DNA of 64,000 nucleotides, from positions 46,766,291-46,830,290 of the forward strand of contig OX419755.1 in the NCBI GenBank assembly GCA_948567375.1, read 5' to 3'. A program made the position numbers and the translations under genes. Positions 45,061 through 57,035 of the stretch are shown here, in pieces (the stretch's first letter is position 1; every line of letters starts with the position of its first letter). This DNA is from Lunularia cruciata. Its lineage: Eukaryota; Streptophyta; Marchantiopsida; Lunulariales; Lunulariaceae. Below the pieces are notes generated by a model. The model saw only the letters and a program-made list of their open reading frames with translations. It ran no database searches and was not told the DNA's origin.

Positions 45061-47465
45061 CAATTCCAGACCCTTAGAGTGTTGTTTTGGAATTTTCATG
45101 GCATCACACATACCAAGTACTCCAACGCTAAGCCTTTGTGGGATGATGCGGATCTGATCAATCTCGTGGAGACATGGGAACATGAAGGAACTATCATTCA
45201 AGACATTGAAGGTATCACTCTTGTCGGTTCAACTTGGAAGAGGCAGAGGCAACATAGAGGAATGGGCTTTGGAGGTATTGCTACTTATGTCACATTTGGC
45301 TTTGAAAAATCAATCTCTTTGATAGGCCAAGACTCAAGTGGACAATACCAATGGTTGGAGATTGGAGGAGGTGTTGCACCTTGCTTCCTTGTTGTTTGTT
45401 ACTTTGCTCCACTAACATCACCAATCTACTCAAGTGGAGCTCTCAACACCATGCAACCTTTCACTCCTTGACAAAGGATGTGTTGGAGTTTCAAAGTAAA
45501 GGTGCAGTACTTGTTCTTGGTGATTTCAATTCTAGGATCCAAGCCTCTCAAATCCTTGAGTTGAGTTACCTTGAGAATGATCCTTTCCATAGCTTGATAG
45601 ACCATTCTAGTGCTTGGTCCCACTTTTCCAAAGATCCTATGTCCAACCCCACGAGTGAGCCCTTTTGAGCTTTGGTACCAATTGTAGCTTGAAGATCTTG
45701 AATGGCCTTTCTCAATTTCCAAAAACTTATAAAAGCAAATGCTTTGCCTCAGGTGGATCAAGCACCATAGATTATATGCTCACTTTAGCTAATAATATCC
45801 ACCTTGTCTCAGATTTTGCTATTTTAGATCCTCAACCTGAATCTGACCATGCACCTCTATCTTGTACCATCCTTCTTCCTTGCCTCAATAGAACCACATA
45901 ACCTATTGACCATGCCTTTAGAGGGAAACTTTTGCTAGATTTTCACAAGAGAGATTTGTCCCAACAAGCTATCCAAGAGAAATTGAGTTCTATGGAGTGT
46001 AGTTCTGATTTTCAACAACATAGTGATCAATTGGGTGAACTTCTTCAATCTACATCAACTACTTTGTTTCCAAGAGGTTCTCACACAAAGAGACTTGGTC
46101 TCCCTTGTGATAGGTGGTATGACATTATTGAAAAATGGCAAGGATCAAAGCTATGGATAGATCTCTAGATCAGATTGCACAAAATCAGGCCTTTGTTTCA
46201 TATACAAAGTTAGTGGAGTGCAAAAAACATGCATTTTTGAGACTCAAGGGGGTTGAGTTGAGCACTTAGCTGAGGAGCAATCCCAAGGCTTTTTGGGAGA
46301 AGGTAACCATCAGATCCCCATATTCATTGCAGGACCTGAACAAGCTTTGTGACTATGTGAAGAATCTGTACGTTTTCCTTGATGCTACAAGCATCGCACC
46401 TTGCCTTGGATCTGCTCTCACCGTCTCTGAAGCTGATGTCAAGTACCAACTAAAGAATTTGGCCAATGGTTAAGCTAAAGACCTTGATGGACTATGTGTT
46501 GAACTTCTGAAGAAGGGCAGAAGCCATCTGATTGTAGTACTCACATCTCATTTGATTGAGGCAATCAAGTGTGGCTTTCTTGATAGATGGTGCTTGAAGA
46601 AGGAAGTTCCTATTCACAAGTCTGGCCAAAGAGATGTTGTCACCAATTACTGTACCATACTAGTTGGTAGTATCTTTGCTAAGTTGTATGGTCAAATTTT
46701 GGAGTTTAGGTTGAGTACTTGGGCTGAAAACTACAGAGTTTGAGCTAACTACCAAGTTGGTTTCATATCAAGCTTTAGTACTTTGGACCACCTATTGGTA
46801 CTCCATGTTTTGTGGTGGAAATCTTAGGGAGTTGGGAGAGCTCTCTATGTTGCATTTATTGATTTCAAGAAGCCCTTTGATAAGGTGCTTAGGGAATCTC
46901 TAAGTGAGAGACTTACTAAAGTTGGTGTTTCAGCTAATCTGATTGGTCCTATCTCCAGACTCTATGAGAAAGTGGTTATAAGACTCTGATCTTTGAGCTC
47001 TCAAGATGTCCTTTGCACAATGGGTGTGATTCAAGGCTGCTCTCTATCTCCAACTTTGTTTGGAATCTTCATCAATGATCTACAGAGACTACTCATGGAA
47101 GCTGGAACTAATGGTGTGTTTCTCATGACTATAGTTGTTCTACTTGTGTGAAGATGAGAATCAATGTAGGGTTTAGAGCTTTGTATTCACTCATGAATTG
47201 CTCTAGACTTGCTCATCTTACCACATGGGAGTTAAAGAAGGTGCTATTCAGATCTCTTGTGCAGCCGGTGGTTCCCTATGGTGCTCAGATTTGGGGTCTT
47301 TTTAATAAGAAGACATGGTGGCAAAAGGTGGAGAAAGTTCAAAAATTGTTTTTGTGTGATAAACTTGGGGTGATGACTCAAACTCCTTATGTATTGCTGC
47401 TTGCTGAAACAAGGTTTTTTCCTCTTGAGGCTGAAGCTTTGTTCTTAGCTCTCACATATACCACT
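45061..47465 (+). pseudogene. LINE ORF2 (endonuclease-RT), copy 5
   Basis: AP-like endonuclease: LFWNFHGITHTKY, LVETWEHEG, GDFNSRIQ, SDHAPLS (45079-45895, one shift near 45470). Linker 45930-46330. RT N-terminus from 46420 (YQLKNLANG), HKSGQRDVVTNY, FIDFKKPFDKVL, GVIQGCSLSPTLFGIF, then a deletion removes the YADD box (about 47115). Post-RT part 47148-47465 (LVQPVVPYGAQIWG, WWQKVEKVQKLFLC). Multiple stops; not functional. Confidence 0.85.
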
Positions 47466-47649
47466 AATGAGAAAATGAAACAATAAAATATAAAGCCCAA
47501 AAGACCCAAAGAGTTAAAAGGCTGGAAACACAATATAAAGTACATGAATTTGAGCCTAGGCAAGAGCCTAGGACATCTGACCAATCTGTATTAAATTGGT
47601 CTGATGTAAACTAATATTTGTCATATACTTCCCTAACGCTAAAGCTTCT

Positions 47650-50600
47650 CCTTATAAGAGAGTTGAAAAATCACTACAAGTAATCTGATGTCTAACTTTG
47701 ATTTGCATGTAACAAAGGCAATCAACAAACATATGGTGCTCATCCTCAACTTTGCTCATAGTACACAATTTGCAAAGTTTCATGGAGTGCTCTATCTGTT
47801 GCCAATGTCCTTGTTCTACTTCTAGTCTATGAGAACTAGTTCTATATTGAGCAATAATATGTCTAAGTGATGTAGAAATCCTAGCCAAGAGATAATCTTG
47901 CTCACAATACACCAAAATAGGATCCACAAACTACTAATAGAACACCATCTTGGTACTAGGTTGCTGCCATAAGCAAATTCAGAAGTGCTCCTTGATCACT
48001 TCTCATAGTGCAATAGGCTCCAATCTCCAATGTCACTCACAAACATTCCACCTTGTGGCCCATGCAATCAGATTTGTATACCAACCAATAGATAGAGTGG
48101 CACAAAAAGCTTGGTAGGGAAGTCTCTCATGCTCCATGGACCTCACCTTAGTGGCATATATGAGAGCTAAAAACAAAGCTTTAGCCTCAAGAGGCAAAAC
48201 CATGTTTCAACAAGCAGCAATACTATAATGAGTTTGAGTCCTCACTCCAAGTTCATCACACAAAAACAATTTCTGAACTTTCTCCACCTTTTGCCACCAT
48301 GTCTTCTTAGTACATGGACCCCAAATCTGAATGCCGTAGAGAACCACCGGCTGCACAAGAGATCTGAACAACACCTTCTTCAACTCCCTTGTGGTAAGAT
48401 GAGCAAGTCTAGAGCAATTCATGAGTGAATACAAAGCTCAAAACCCTACATTGATTCTCATCTTCACACAAGTAGACCAACTATACTCATGAGAAAACTC
48501 ATGGCCCGAGTACTTATAAGAGGAAACTTGTTCCAATTTCTGTCCATCAAAAAAGAAAGGTGTGACACCTTAAGAACCCACCACATTCACCTTGGACTTG
48601 TCAAGGTTCACCTCCATCTTTGTTTGATTGCAAAAGCAAAGAAGAGAATCCAAGAGCTTCTGTAAACTCTCTAGGAGCACTACATCATCTACATCAAGGA
48701 GTGCATGTATCGTCAAAGAGCCAACCTATACACCAGTAGCTCTAGCTTCCATAAGTAGTCTTTCTAGATCATCAGTAAAGATTCAAAACAAAGTTGGAGA
48801 GAGAAAGCAACCTTGAATCACACCTATTGTGCTAAGGACTTCTTGAGAGCTCAAAGATGAAAGTCTCATAACCACTTTCTCATAGAGTCTGGAGATAGCA
48901 CCATTCAAATCGACTAAAACACCAACTTGAGTGAATCTCTCACTTAGAGATTTCCTAAGCACCTTATCAAAGGCCTTCCTGAAATAAATAAATGCAACAT
49001 AGAGATCTCTCCCAACACCCTTAGATTTCCACCACAAAACATGGAGTACTAATAGGTGGTCCAAAGTACTAAAGCCTGATCTGAAACCAGCTTGGCACTT
49101 AGCTCAAAGTACTTTTTAGCCCAAGTACTCAACCTGGATTCCAAAATTTGACCATGCAACTTGGAAAAGACACTACCAACTAGTATGGTATGGTAATTGG
49201 TGACAACATCTCTCTGGCTAGACTTGTGAATAGGAACTACCTTCTTTAAGTACCATCTATCAAGAAACCCACACTTGATTGCCTCATTCAAATGAGAAGT
49301 GAGTACTGCAATAAGATGGCTACTGCCATACTTTAGAAGTTCAACACATAGTCCATCAAGGTCTTCAGCCTTACCATTGGCCAACTTCTTGAGTTGGAAC
49401 ATGACATCAGCTTCAGAGATGGTGAGAGCAGATCCAAGGCAAGGTGCCATGCTTGGAGCATCAGGGAAAAATTATAGATCCTTCACATAATCACAAATTT
49501 TGTTCAATTCTAGTGATGGAGATGGGGATCTGATGGTTACCTTCTTCCAACAAGTCTTGGGATTGCTACTCAATTCAATGCTCAACTCAACTCCCTTGAC
49601 TCTTAGAAATGATTCCCTCTTGTAGCTCACCAACTTTCCATAAGAGACAAAAGCCTGATTTTGAACAATCTGATCAAGAGATCTATCCATAGCTTTGATC
49701 CTTGCCATTTTACAATCAACATCATACCACCTATTGCAAGGGAGACCAAGTCTCTTCATATAAGGACCTCTTGGAAACAAAATAGTTGATGTAGATTGAA
49801 GAAGTTCAACCAACTGATAACTACATTGTTGAAAATCATAACTCCATTCCATGGAGCTAAATTTCTCATGGACAGCTTGTTGGTACAGATCTTGCTTGTG
49901 AAAATCTAGATGGAATTCCCCTCTAAAGGCATGGTCAATAGGTAATGTGGTTCTATTGAGGCAAGAAAGAAGGATGGCACAAGATAGAGGTGCATAGTCA
50001 GATTCAAGTTGAGGATCTAAAACAGCAAAATCTAAGACAAGGTGTACATCACTGGGTGAGGTGAGCATATAGTCTATGGTGCTTGATCCACCAAAAGCAA
50101 AGCATGTGCTCTTGCAAGTTTCATGAAATTGAGAAATGCCATTCAAGATTTTCACGTTACAACTGGTACCAAAGGTCAAAAAGTGCTCACTCATGGAGTT
50201 GCTAATGGAATCTAGGGAAGAGCAGGACCATGTACTAGAATCATCTATCAAGGTATAAATAGGGTCATTCTCAAGGTCACTCAACCCAGGCATTGGATAC
50301 TAGCATTGAAATCACCAAGAATGAGTACTGCACCTTTATTGTGAAACTCCAACACATCCTTTGTCAAGGAGTGGAAAGGTTGCATGGTGTTGAGAGCTCC
50401 ACTTGAATAGATTGGTGATGTCAATGGAGAAAAGTAACAAACAGCAAGGAAGCAAGGAAGCAAGGTGTAGCAACTCCTCCAATCTTCAACCATTGGTATA
50501 TCTTGAGTCTTGGCGTATCAATGAGACTGATTTCTCAAAGCCAAATCTCACGTAAATAGCAATACCTCCAAAGCCTCTTCATTTGTGTTGCCTCTGCTTG

Positions 50601-50778
50601 TTCCAGGTTGAACCGACAAGAGTGAAACCTTCAATGTCTTGACTGGTATTTCCTTCATGTTCCCATGTTTCCACAAGATTGATCTAATCAGTATCATCTC
50701 ACAAAGGCTTAGCGCTAGAGTACTTGGTATATATGAGCCCATGAACATTCCAAACAACACTCTAAGGGTCTGGAATTG
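47650..50778 (-). pseudogene. LINE ORF2 (copy 6)
   Basis: The endonuclease is split: 50760-50548, 50493-50281 (CYFSPLTSPIYSSG) and 50293-49472 (GSSTIDYMLTS; SDH altered to SDY), the last running unbroken through the linker. RT 49450-49049 (FQLKKLANGKAEDLDG) and 49064-48783 (AFIYFRKAFDKVL, GVIQGCFLSPTLF). The catalytic box reads DVDD in place of YADD (about 48690). The post-RT part is 48434-48207 and 47927-47652 with CKLCTMSKVEDEHHMFVDC. Confidence 0.83.
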
Positions 50779-51616
50779 CTATGCAGTAGCTGACAATTTC
50801 TTTTGAGTAATCACAGCTCTATTGTCTCTCAAGAATGCAACAAAACTTGCTTGTTGAGCCTCCTTCACTTTTGCTTATTTGCCCTTCTTTGCTTGCCATT
50901 GGAGAGATGTGAGATCCGGGTCCAACCAAATGTGCCACCCCTTGAATAGAGACTTGTTTTCCATCACTGAATTCCTCAGAGTTTCTGAGCCAAACCTCAC
51001 CAAAATACTTCTTGGTTGTGCACCTTTTTGTCCCAATCTATATATTTGCACAATTTGAGGATCATGGACTCTCAAAGAATCAACAATAAATTCACACTAT
51101 GGCCTTGGTGTCTTCTTTCTCAATCTCTTGCAAACCTGAAATCCTCAAGTTCTTCATTCTGACCAGTTGGTTCTCCTTCTCAACCTCATGCTCTTGCAAG
51201 TAAGACATTTGAGCCACCTTAGTAGCTTCAGCATAAGACCTCATCTTCACTTCTAATGTGTCCATAATCTGTTGGAGCCCTCCGCTTTGTGTAGTTATGT
51301 TGTTGGCTTGTGCTCCCAAAGAAGCAACTTTCTATGTAGCATCAACCATCCCCTTTGTTGATGTTAACAGCAAGATAGTACTCTTCTTGAGGTCTTGAAT
51401 CTCTTGGTTGACCAAATTCAATGACTCTTTGACAATGCTGATCTCAACCTTTAGAACTTCCATATCAGTCATGAGAGTACTCATGCACTAGGACATAGGT
51501 GCAAAGAAACTTCTAAGCTCTTTGTGGAAGTCACTAGATTTCCTATAAATTTCAGCTAATTGTTGCTTCAAAGCTATTTCAGCAATGTCTTTCACCATCT
51601 TGGACTCCTCCATAAT
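50779..51616 (-). pseudogene. LINE ORF1 (copy 6)
   Basis: N-terminus MEESKMVKDIAEIALKQQL type, coiled-coil region, then VRMKNLRISGLQEIEKED and SILVRFGSETLRNSVM (51319-50875). Stops near 51490, 51330 and 50875 and a small deletion near 51090. It ends in SATA-TAG as in the other copies. Confidence 0.7.
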
Positions 51617-51665
51617 GCCAATCACTAATCACTAAAGAGACACACAAATCACTTCATTTGGATCA

Positions 51666-51706
51666 TTGAGTATTCTCATTGATAGGCCAAGACTCAAGTG
51701 GACAAT
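51666..51706 (+). mobile_element. Scrap of LINE endonuclease
   Basis: About 35 bases match the endonuclease segment encoding LIGQDSSGQY (as at 45320-45350). It lies between LINE copies 6 and 7 and is probably debris of an older copy. Confidence 0.5.
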
Positions 51707-52883
51707 AGGTGAGGAGAGGATTCAAAAGTTTGAGAGGAGAGGAGTACCAAAAGTTTGGCAAGCCATATCTCACTACATACATGTCCAAACACCATGATTC
51801 TGATCTTGTGAGAAGCGCCCTGCCAAGAGATTTCCATAGCTACCAAGATTGCACCGTTTCAAGTTCTTTGCAAAATGTTGTGACTGATTGAAATTTCTGA
51901 TAGAGTATCCACATTTGTAAGTTTGAAACTTCATCATATGGTGTCCAAATGGAGTGATATTTTTGGCATTGGAAGTGCCTTGCGAGCTCTTTCCATTGCT
52001 CCTAAGCACACTAGGAGATCACATCTACACACAAAGTAATGAAGATTCAAATTTTGTCATCTTTGGCAAATTTTAGGGTTTGAGCTCAAATTTCAACACA
52101 TTGTAAATTTTTGGTTCCATGTCCAAATTTTTCAATCTTAGGCTCATCAGGAACATCTATTAAAGTGCTTTCTTTTGAATCACTTTGCTGAAGTTGGATT
52201 TTTTGGAGCAAGTTTTGAGTTTCATCAATATGTGATCATGTGCTATTGGTGGTGCTCAGATCTGTAAATTCCAGAGGCTGGAACTTTGGGCTCACATCTT
52301 CAAATAGGGTGATCTTGGTCTCACTAGAAGCATCTTGCAACGAGCTACTGATTGAAATTTGTTTCATAGAATTTGAAGCTTTTTTCTTGAAGTTATAAGC
52401 ATTTGAATTCTATGACTCAATGTGATTTAAAAGTTAAGCATAGAAAACTCTAGAGTCCACAACTCAATAACTAGTTGCTCAAATGAGTTCATTTTTTTAT
52501 CATTTGAAAGAGGTACTCAAGAGCTTTTGATTGAGATCTCACTTGTAGATTTTAAAGTATTGTGGCCAAGGTTATAAATTTTTGAATTCTGTAGGATTTC
52601 AAAATTTCCATGTAGGAAAGTGCAAATTCAAAAGTTTATCACTTTTGATTTACAAGTCCAAATGAGTAGATATTTGGTTCATTAGAACAAGTATTTGTAG
52701 ACTATTGGTGGATAAAGATTCATGTAGAGTCTCACTCTGTGAAACAAAAAAACATGGGAATTTGCAATCTGTAAAATTTCTTTAAGATTTTGCAAACCAA
52801 AATTCCATGAGTTCTCCAAAAACTAATAAAGCTTGAGTGAAGTAGAAGATATATTCTCATAGTAGCACTTTGGAGCTTCCAGA

Positions 52884-53721
52884 ATGGAAACTTCCAAGAT
52901 GGTGCAAGACATTGCTGATATTGCTTCAAAACAACATCTTGCTGAAATGTATAGAAAAGCAAATGATTTCCACAAAGAACTCAAGAGATTTTTTGCCCCT
53001 ATGTCTCAATGCATGAATGCTCTTATGGCAGATTTGGAAACCGTAAGAGCAGCTGTCATGATTGTGAAAGAATATCTGAATTCAATCACCCCTAGATATC
53101 CAAGAACTCAACAAGAGTAGCAGTCTGATGTTAGACTCCATGAAGGGTATGGTGGATGCTACTGAGAAGGTTGTTTCCTTGGGAGCACAAGCCACCAACA
53201 TTGCTTCACAAAATGGAGGGCTGCAAGAGATGGTTGATACATTAGAGGTCAAAATGAAGTCATATGTTGAAACTACTAAGGTGGCTCAAATCTCTTACTT
53301 GCAAGAGCATGAGGTTGAGAAGGAGAACCAATTGGTTAGAATGAAGAACTTGAGGATTTCAAGTTTACCAGAGATAGAGAAGGAAGACACCAAGACCATA
53401 GTGTGTAAGTTTATTGTTGATTCTTTGAGAGTCTATAATCCTCAAATTGTGCATGCATATAGATTGGGACGGAAAGGTGCACAACCAAGAAACATTTTGG
53501 TGAGGTTTGGCTCAGAAACTCAAAGGAATGTAGTGATGGCAAACAAGGCTATACTCAAGAGGCGGCGCATTTGGTTGGACCCTGATCTCACATCTCTCTA
53601 GTGGCAAGCAAAGAAGGCAGAATTAACAAAAGTGAAAGAGGCTCCACAAGTAAGTTTTGTTGCATTCTTGAGAGATAATAGAGCTATGATTTCTCAAAAG
53701 AAATTATCAACTACTGCATAG
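52884..53721 (+). pseudogene. LINE ORF1 (copy 7)
   Basis: The start METSKMVQDIADI is open to 53120, a shift follows, then 53128-53598 is open with the coiled coil, RMKNLRISSLPEIEKED and NILVRFGSETQRN. A CAA-to-TAG stop lies at 53599. It ends in TTA-TAG at 53719-53721. Same architecture as copy 5. Confidence 0.78.
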
Positions 53722-56700
53722 CAATAGAAAAAGATCCTTAGAGTGTTGTTTTGGAATATTCACGGCCTCACACATACCAAGTACTCCAACGCTAAGCCTT
53801 TGTGGGATGATGCGGATCTGATCAATCTTGTGGAGACATGGGAACATGAAGGAACTACCATTCAAGACATTGAAGGTTTCACTCTTGTTGACTCAACCTA
53901 GAACAAGTGGAGGCGACATAAAGGAAGGGGCTTTGGAGGTATTGCTATTTATGTCACATTTGGCTTTGAAAAATCAGTCGCTTTGATAGGCCAAGACTCA
54001 AGTGGAAAATACTAATGGTTGGAGATTGGAGGAGTTGTTACACCTTGCTTCCTTGTTGTTTGTTACTTTGCTCCATTGACATCACCAATCAATTCAAGTG
54101 GAGCTCTCAACACCATGCAGCCTTTCCACTTCTTGACAAAGGATGTGTTGGAGTTTCAAAGTAAAGGTGCCGTACTTGTTCTTGGTGATTTCAATTCTAG
54201 GATCCAAGCCTCTTAGATCCTTGAGTTGAGTGACCTTGAGAATGATCCTTTCCATAGCTTGATAGACCATTCTAGTGCTTGGTCCCGCTCTTCCAAAGAT
54301 CTTATGTCCAACCCCATGAGTGAACACTTTTTGAGCTTTGGTACCAATTGTAGCTTGAAGATCTTGAATGGCCTTTCTTAATTTCCAGAAACTTATAAAA
54401 GCACATGCTTTGCCTCAGGTGGATCAAGCACCATAAATTATATGCTCACTTCAGCTTATGATATCCACCTCATCTCAGATTTTGCTGTTTTAGATCCTCA
54501 ACCTGAATCTGACCATCCACCTCTATCTTGTACCATCCTTCTTCCTTGCCTCAATAGAACCACATAACCTTTTGACCATGCCTTTAGAAGGAAACTTCAT
54601 CTTGATTTTCACAAGAGAAATTTGTACCAACAAGCTATCCAAGAGAAATTGAGTTCTGATTTTCAACAACATAGTGATCAATTGGTGAACTTCTTCAATC
54701 TACATCAACTACTTTGTTTCCAAGAGGTTCTCATATGAAGAGACTTGGTCTCCCTTGAAATAGGTGGTATGATGCAGATTGCAAAATGGCAAGGATCAAA
54801 GCTATGGATAGGTCTCTTGATCAGACTGCACAAAATCAGGCCTTTGTTTTGTACAAAAAGTCGGTGAAGTGCAAAAAGCAAGCATTTTTTAGACTCAAGG
54901 AGGTTGAGTTGAGCACTAAACTGAGGAGCAATCCTAGGGCTTTTTGGAAGAAGGTAACCATCAGATCCCCATCTCCATTGCTGGACTTGAATGAGCTTTG
55001 TAATTGTGTGAAAGATCTATACTTTTTCTTATGCTCCAAGCATGGCACCTTGCCTTGGATCTACTCTCACTATCTCTGAAGTTGATGTCAAGAACCAACT
55101 CAAGAAGTTGGCCAATTTTAAGGCTGAAGACCTTGATAAACTATGTGTTGAACGTTTGAAGTGGAATGGTAGCCATCTGATTGCAATACTCACTTCTCAT
55201 TTGAATGAGGCAATCAAGGGTGGGTTTCCTTATAGATGGTGCTTGAAGAAGGTAGTTGCAATTCACAAGTCTGGCCAGAGAGATGTTAATACCAATTACC
55301 ATACCATACTAGTTGGTAGTATCTTTGCCAAGTTGTATGGTCAAATTTTGGATTCTAGGTTGAGTACTTGGGCTGAAAAGTACAAAATTTGAGCTACGTG
55401 CCAAGCTGGTTTTAGATCAAGCTTTAGAACTTTGGACCACCTATTGGTACTCCATGTTGTGTGGTAGAAATCTAACTGTGTTGGGAGAGCTCTCTATGTT
55501 GCATTTATTGATTTCAAGAAAGCCTTTGATAAGGTGCTTAGGAAATCTATAAGTGAGAGACTCATTGAAGTTGGTGTTTCAATTGATCTGATTGGTGTTA
55601 TCTCTAAACTATATGAGAAAGTTGTTATGAGACTTTCACCTTTGAGCTCTCAAGATGTCCTTAGCACAATGGGTGTGATTCAAGGTTGCTCTCTATCTCC
55701 AACTTTGTTTGGAATCTTCATTGATGATCTAGAGAGACTACTCATGGAAGTTGGAGCTACAGGTGTACAGGTTGGCTCTTTGATGATACATGCACTCCTT
55801 TATGCAGATGATATAGTGCTCCTTTCTAGCAATCCATAGACTTTACAAAAGTTGTGAGATTCTCTTCTTTGCTTTTGCAATCAAACAAAGATGGAGGTGA
55901 ACCTTGACAAGTCCAAGGTGATTGTGGTGGGTTCTAAAGGTATCACACCTTTCTTTTTTGATGGACAGCAATTGGAGAAGGTTTCTACTTACAAGTACCT
56001 GGGCGTTGAGTTTTCTCATGACTATAGTTGGTCTACTTGTGTAAAGATGAGAATCAATGCAGGGTTGAGAGCTTTGTATTCAGTCATGAATCGCTTTAGA
56101 CTTGCTCATCTTACCACATGGGAGTTGAAGAAGGTGTTGTTAAGATCTCTTGTGCAGCTAGTGGTTCTCTATGGTGTTTAGATCTATATACTAAGAAGAC
56201 ATGGTGGCAAAAGGTGGAGAAACTCCAGAAATTGTTTTTATGTGATGAACTTGGGGTGAGGACTCAAACTCCTTATGTATTGTTGCTTGCTGAAATAGGG
56301 TTTTTTCCTCTTGAGGCTGAAGCTTTGTTCTTAGCTCTCACATATGCCACTAAGGTGAGGTCCATGGAGCATGAGAGACTTCCCTACCAAGCATTTTGTG
56401 CCACTCTATCTATTGGTTGGTATAGAGATCTGATTGCATGGGCCACAAGGTGGAATGTTTCTGAGCAACATTGGAGATTGGAGCCTATTGCACTACAAGA
56501 AGTGATCAAGGAGTAGTTCTTACTTCACTTGGGCAGCAACCTGGTACCAAGATGGTGTTCTATTAGTAGTTTGTAAATCCTATGTTGGTGTATTGTGAGT
56601 GAGATTATCTCTTGACTAGGATTTCTACTTCACTTAGACATATTATTGCTCAATATAGAACTAGTTCTCATAGACTAGAAGTAGAACAAGGACGTTGGCA

Positions 56701-56860
56701 GCATATAGACCACTCCATGCAACTTTGCAAATTAAGTACTACGAGCAAAGTTGAGGATGAGCACCATGTGTTTGTTGATTGCCTTGTTACATGCAGATCA
56801 GAGTTACGCATCAAATTAGTTGTAGTAATTTCTCAACTCTCTTACAAGTTGAAGCTTTAG
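53722..56860 (+). pseudogene. LINE ORF2 (copy 7)
   Basis: Endonuclease 53740-54560 (LFWNIHGLTHTKY, LVETWEHEG, GDFNSRIQ; SDHAP altered to SDHPP). Linker 54786-55020. RT 55042-55839: NQLKKLANFKAEDLD, AFIDFKKAFDKVL, GVIQGCSLSPTLFGIFIDD and intact YADD (55801-55812). Then the 55891-56181 thumb-like region (YKYLGVEFSHDYSW) and post-RT 56118-56516 (WWQKVEKLQKLFLC, LEAEALFLALTYATKV). A TAG at 56514 occurs at the same site in two other copies. The terminal Cys/His motif is near 56720-56790. Several further stops. Confidence 0.85.
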
Positions 56861-56926
56861 CATTAGGGAAGAATATGATGGAGATTCGTTTACATCGGAC
56901 CAATTTGTTACAGATTTGTTAGATCT

Positions 56927-56944
56927 CCTAAGCTCTTGCTTAGG
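56927..56944 (+). other. LINE 3' UTR hairpin with compensatory change
   Basis: CCTAAGC-TCTT-GCTTAGG. Compared with CCTAGGC-TCTT-GCCTAGG at 40471-40488, the fifth base pair has changed from G-C to A-T on both arms, and 40630-40647 carries the G-T intermediate. Confidence 0.65.
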
Positions 56945-57035
56945 CTCACATTTCATATCTTTTGTATTGTGTTTTCAGCCTTTTGACTCTTTGGGTCTTT
57001 TAGGCTTTATATTTCATTTGTCCATTGTTTCAAAG

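Larger units (their letters stand above)
43076..47465 (+). mobile_element. LINE copy 5: 5' UTR, ORF1, ORF2, 3'-truncated
   Basis: 5' UTR 43076-44232, ORF1 44233-45060, ORF2 from 45061. The 3' end is lost at 47465, where LINE copy 6 begins in opposite orientation. ORF2 also lacks the segment containing YADD (joint near 47115). The 5' UTR is about 1.15 kb, has no long ORF, and matches 51707-52883 and, inverted, 57036-58204 and 59336-60689. Confidence 0.88.
47466..51665 (-). mobile_element. LINE copy 6: from ORF1 to 3' end
   Basis: On the minus strand ORF1 starts near 51616, the junction TAG is at 50781, ORF2 runs to about 47650, and the 3' UTR with hairpin (47555-47572) and tail end at 47466. 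The 5' UTR is absent apart from a few tens of bases. It is inserted tail-first against LINE copy 5, whose 3' end is lost at the joint. Confidence 0.87.
51707..57035 (+). mobile_element. LINE copy 7: nearly full length
   Basis: 5' UTR 51707-52883, ORF1 52884-53721, ORF2 53722 to about 56860, 3' UTR with hairpin 56927-56944 and tail ending about 57035. At 5.3 kb it is the most complete copy in the window and the best reference for the family. The 5' UTR shows no long ORF. There is no poly(A); the end is a TTTCATTTG...CATTG-type tail. Many stops show that it is inactive. Confidence 0.88.
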
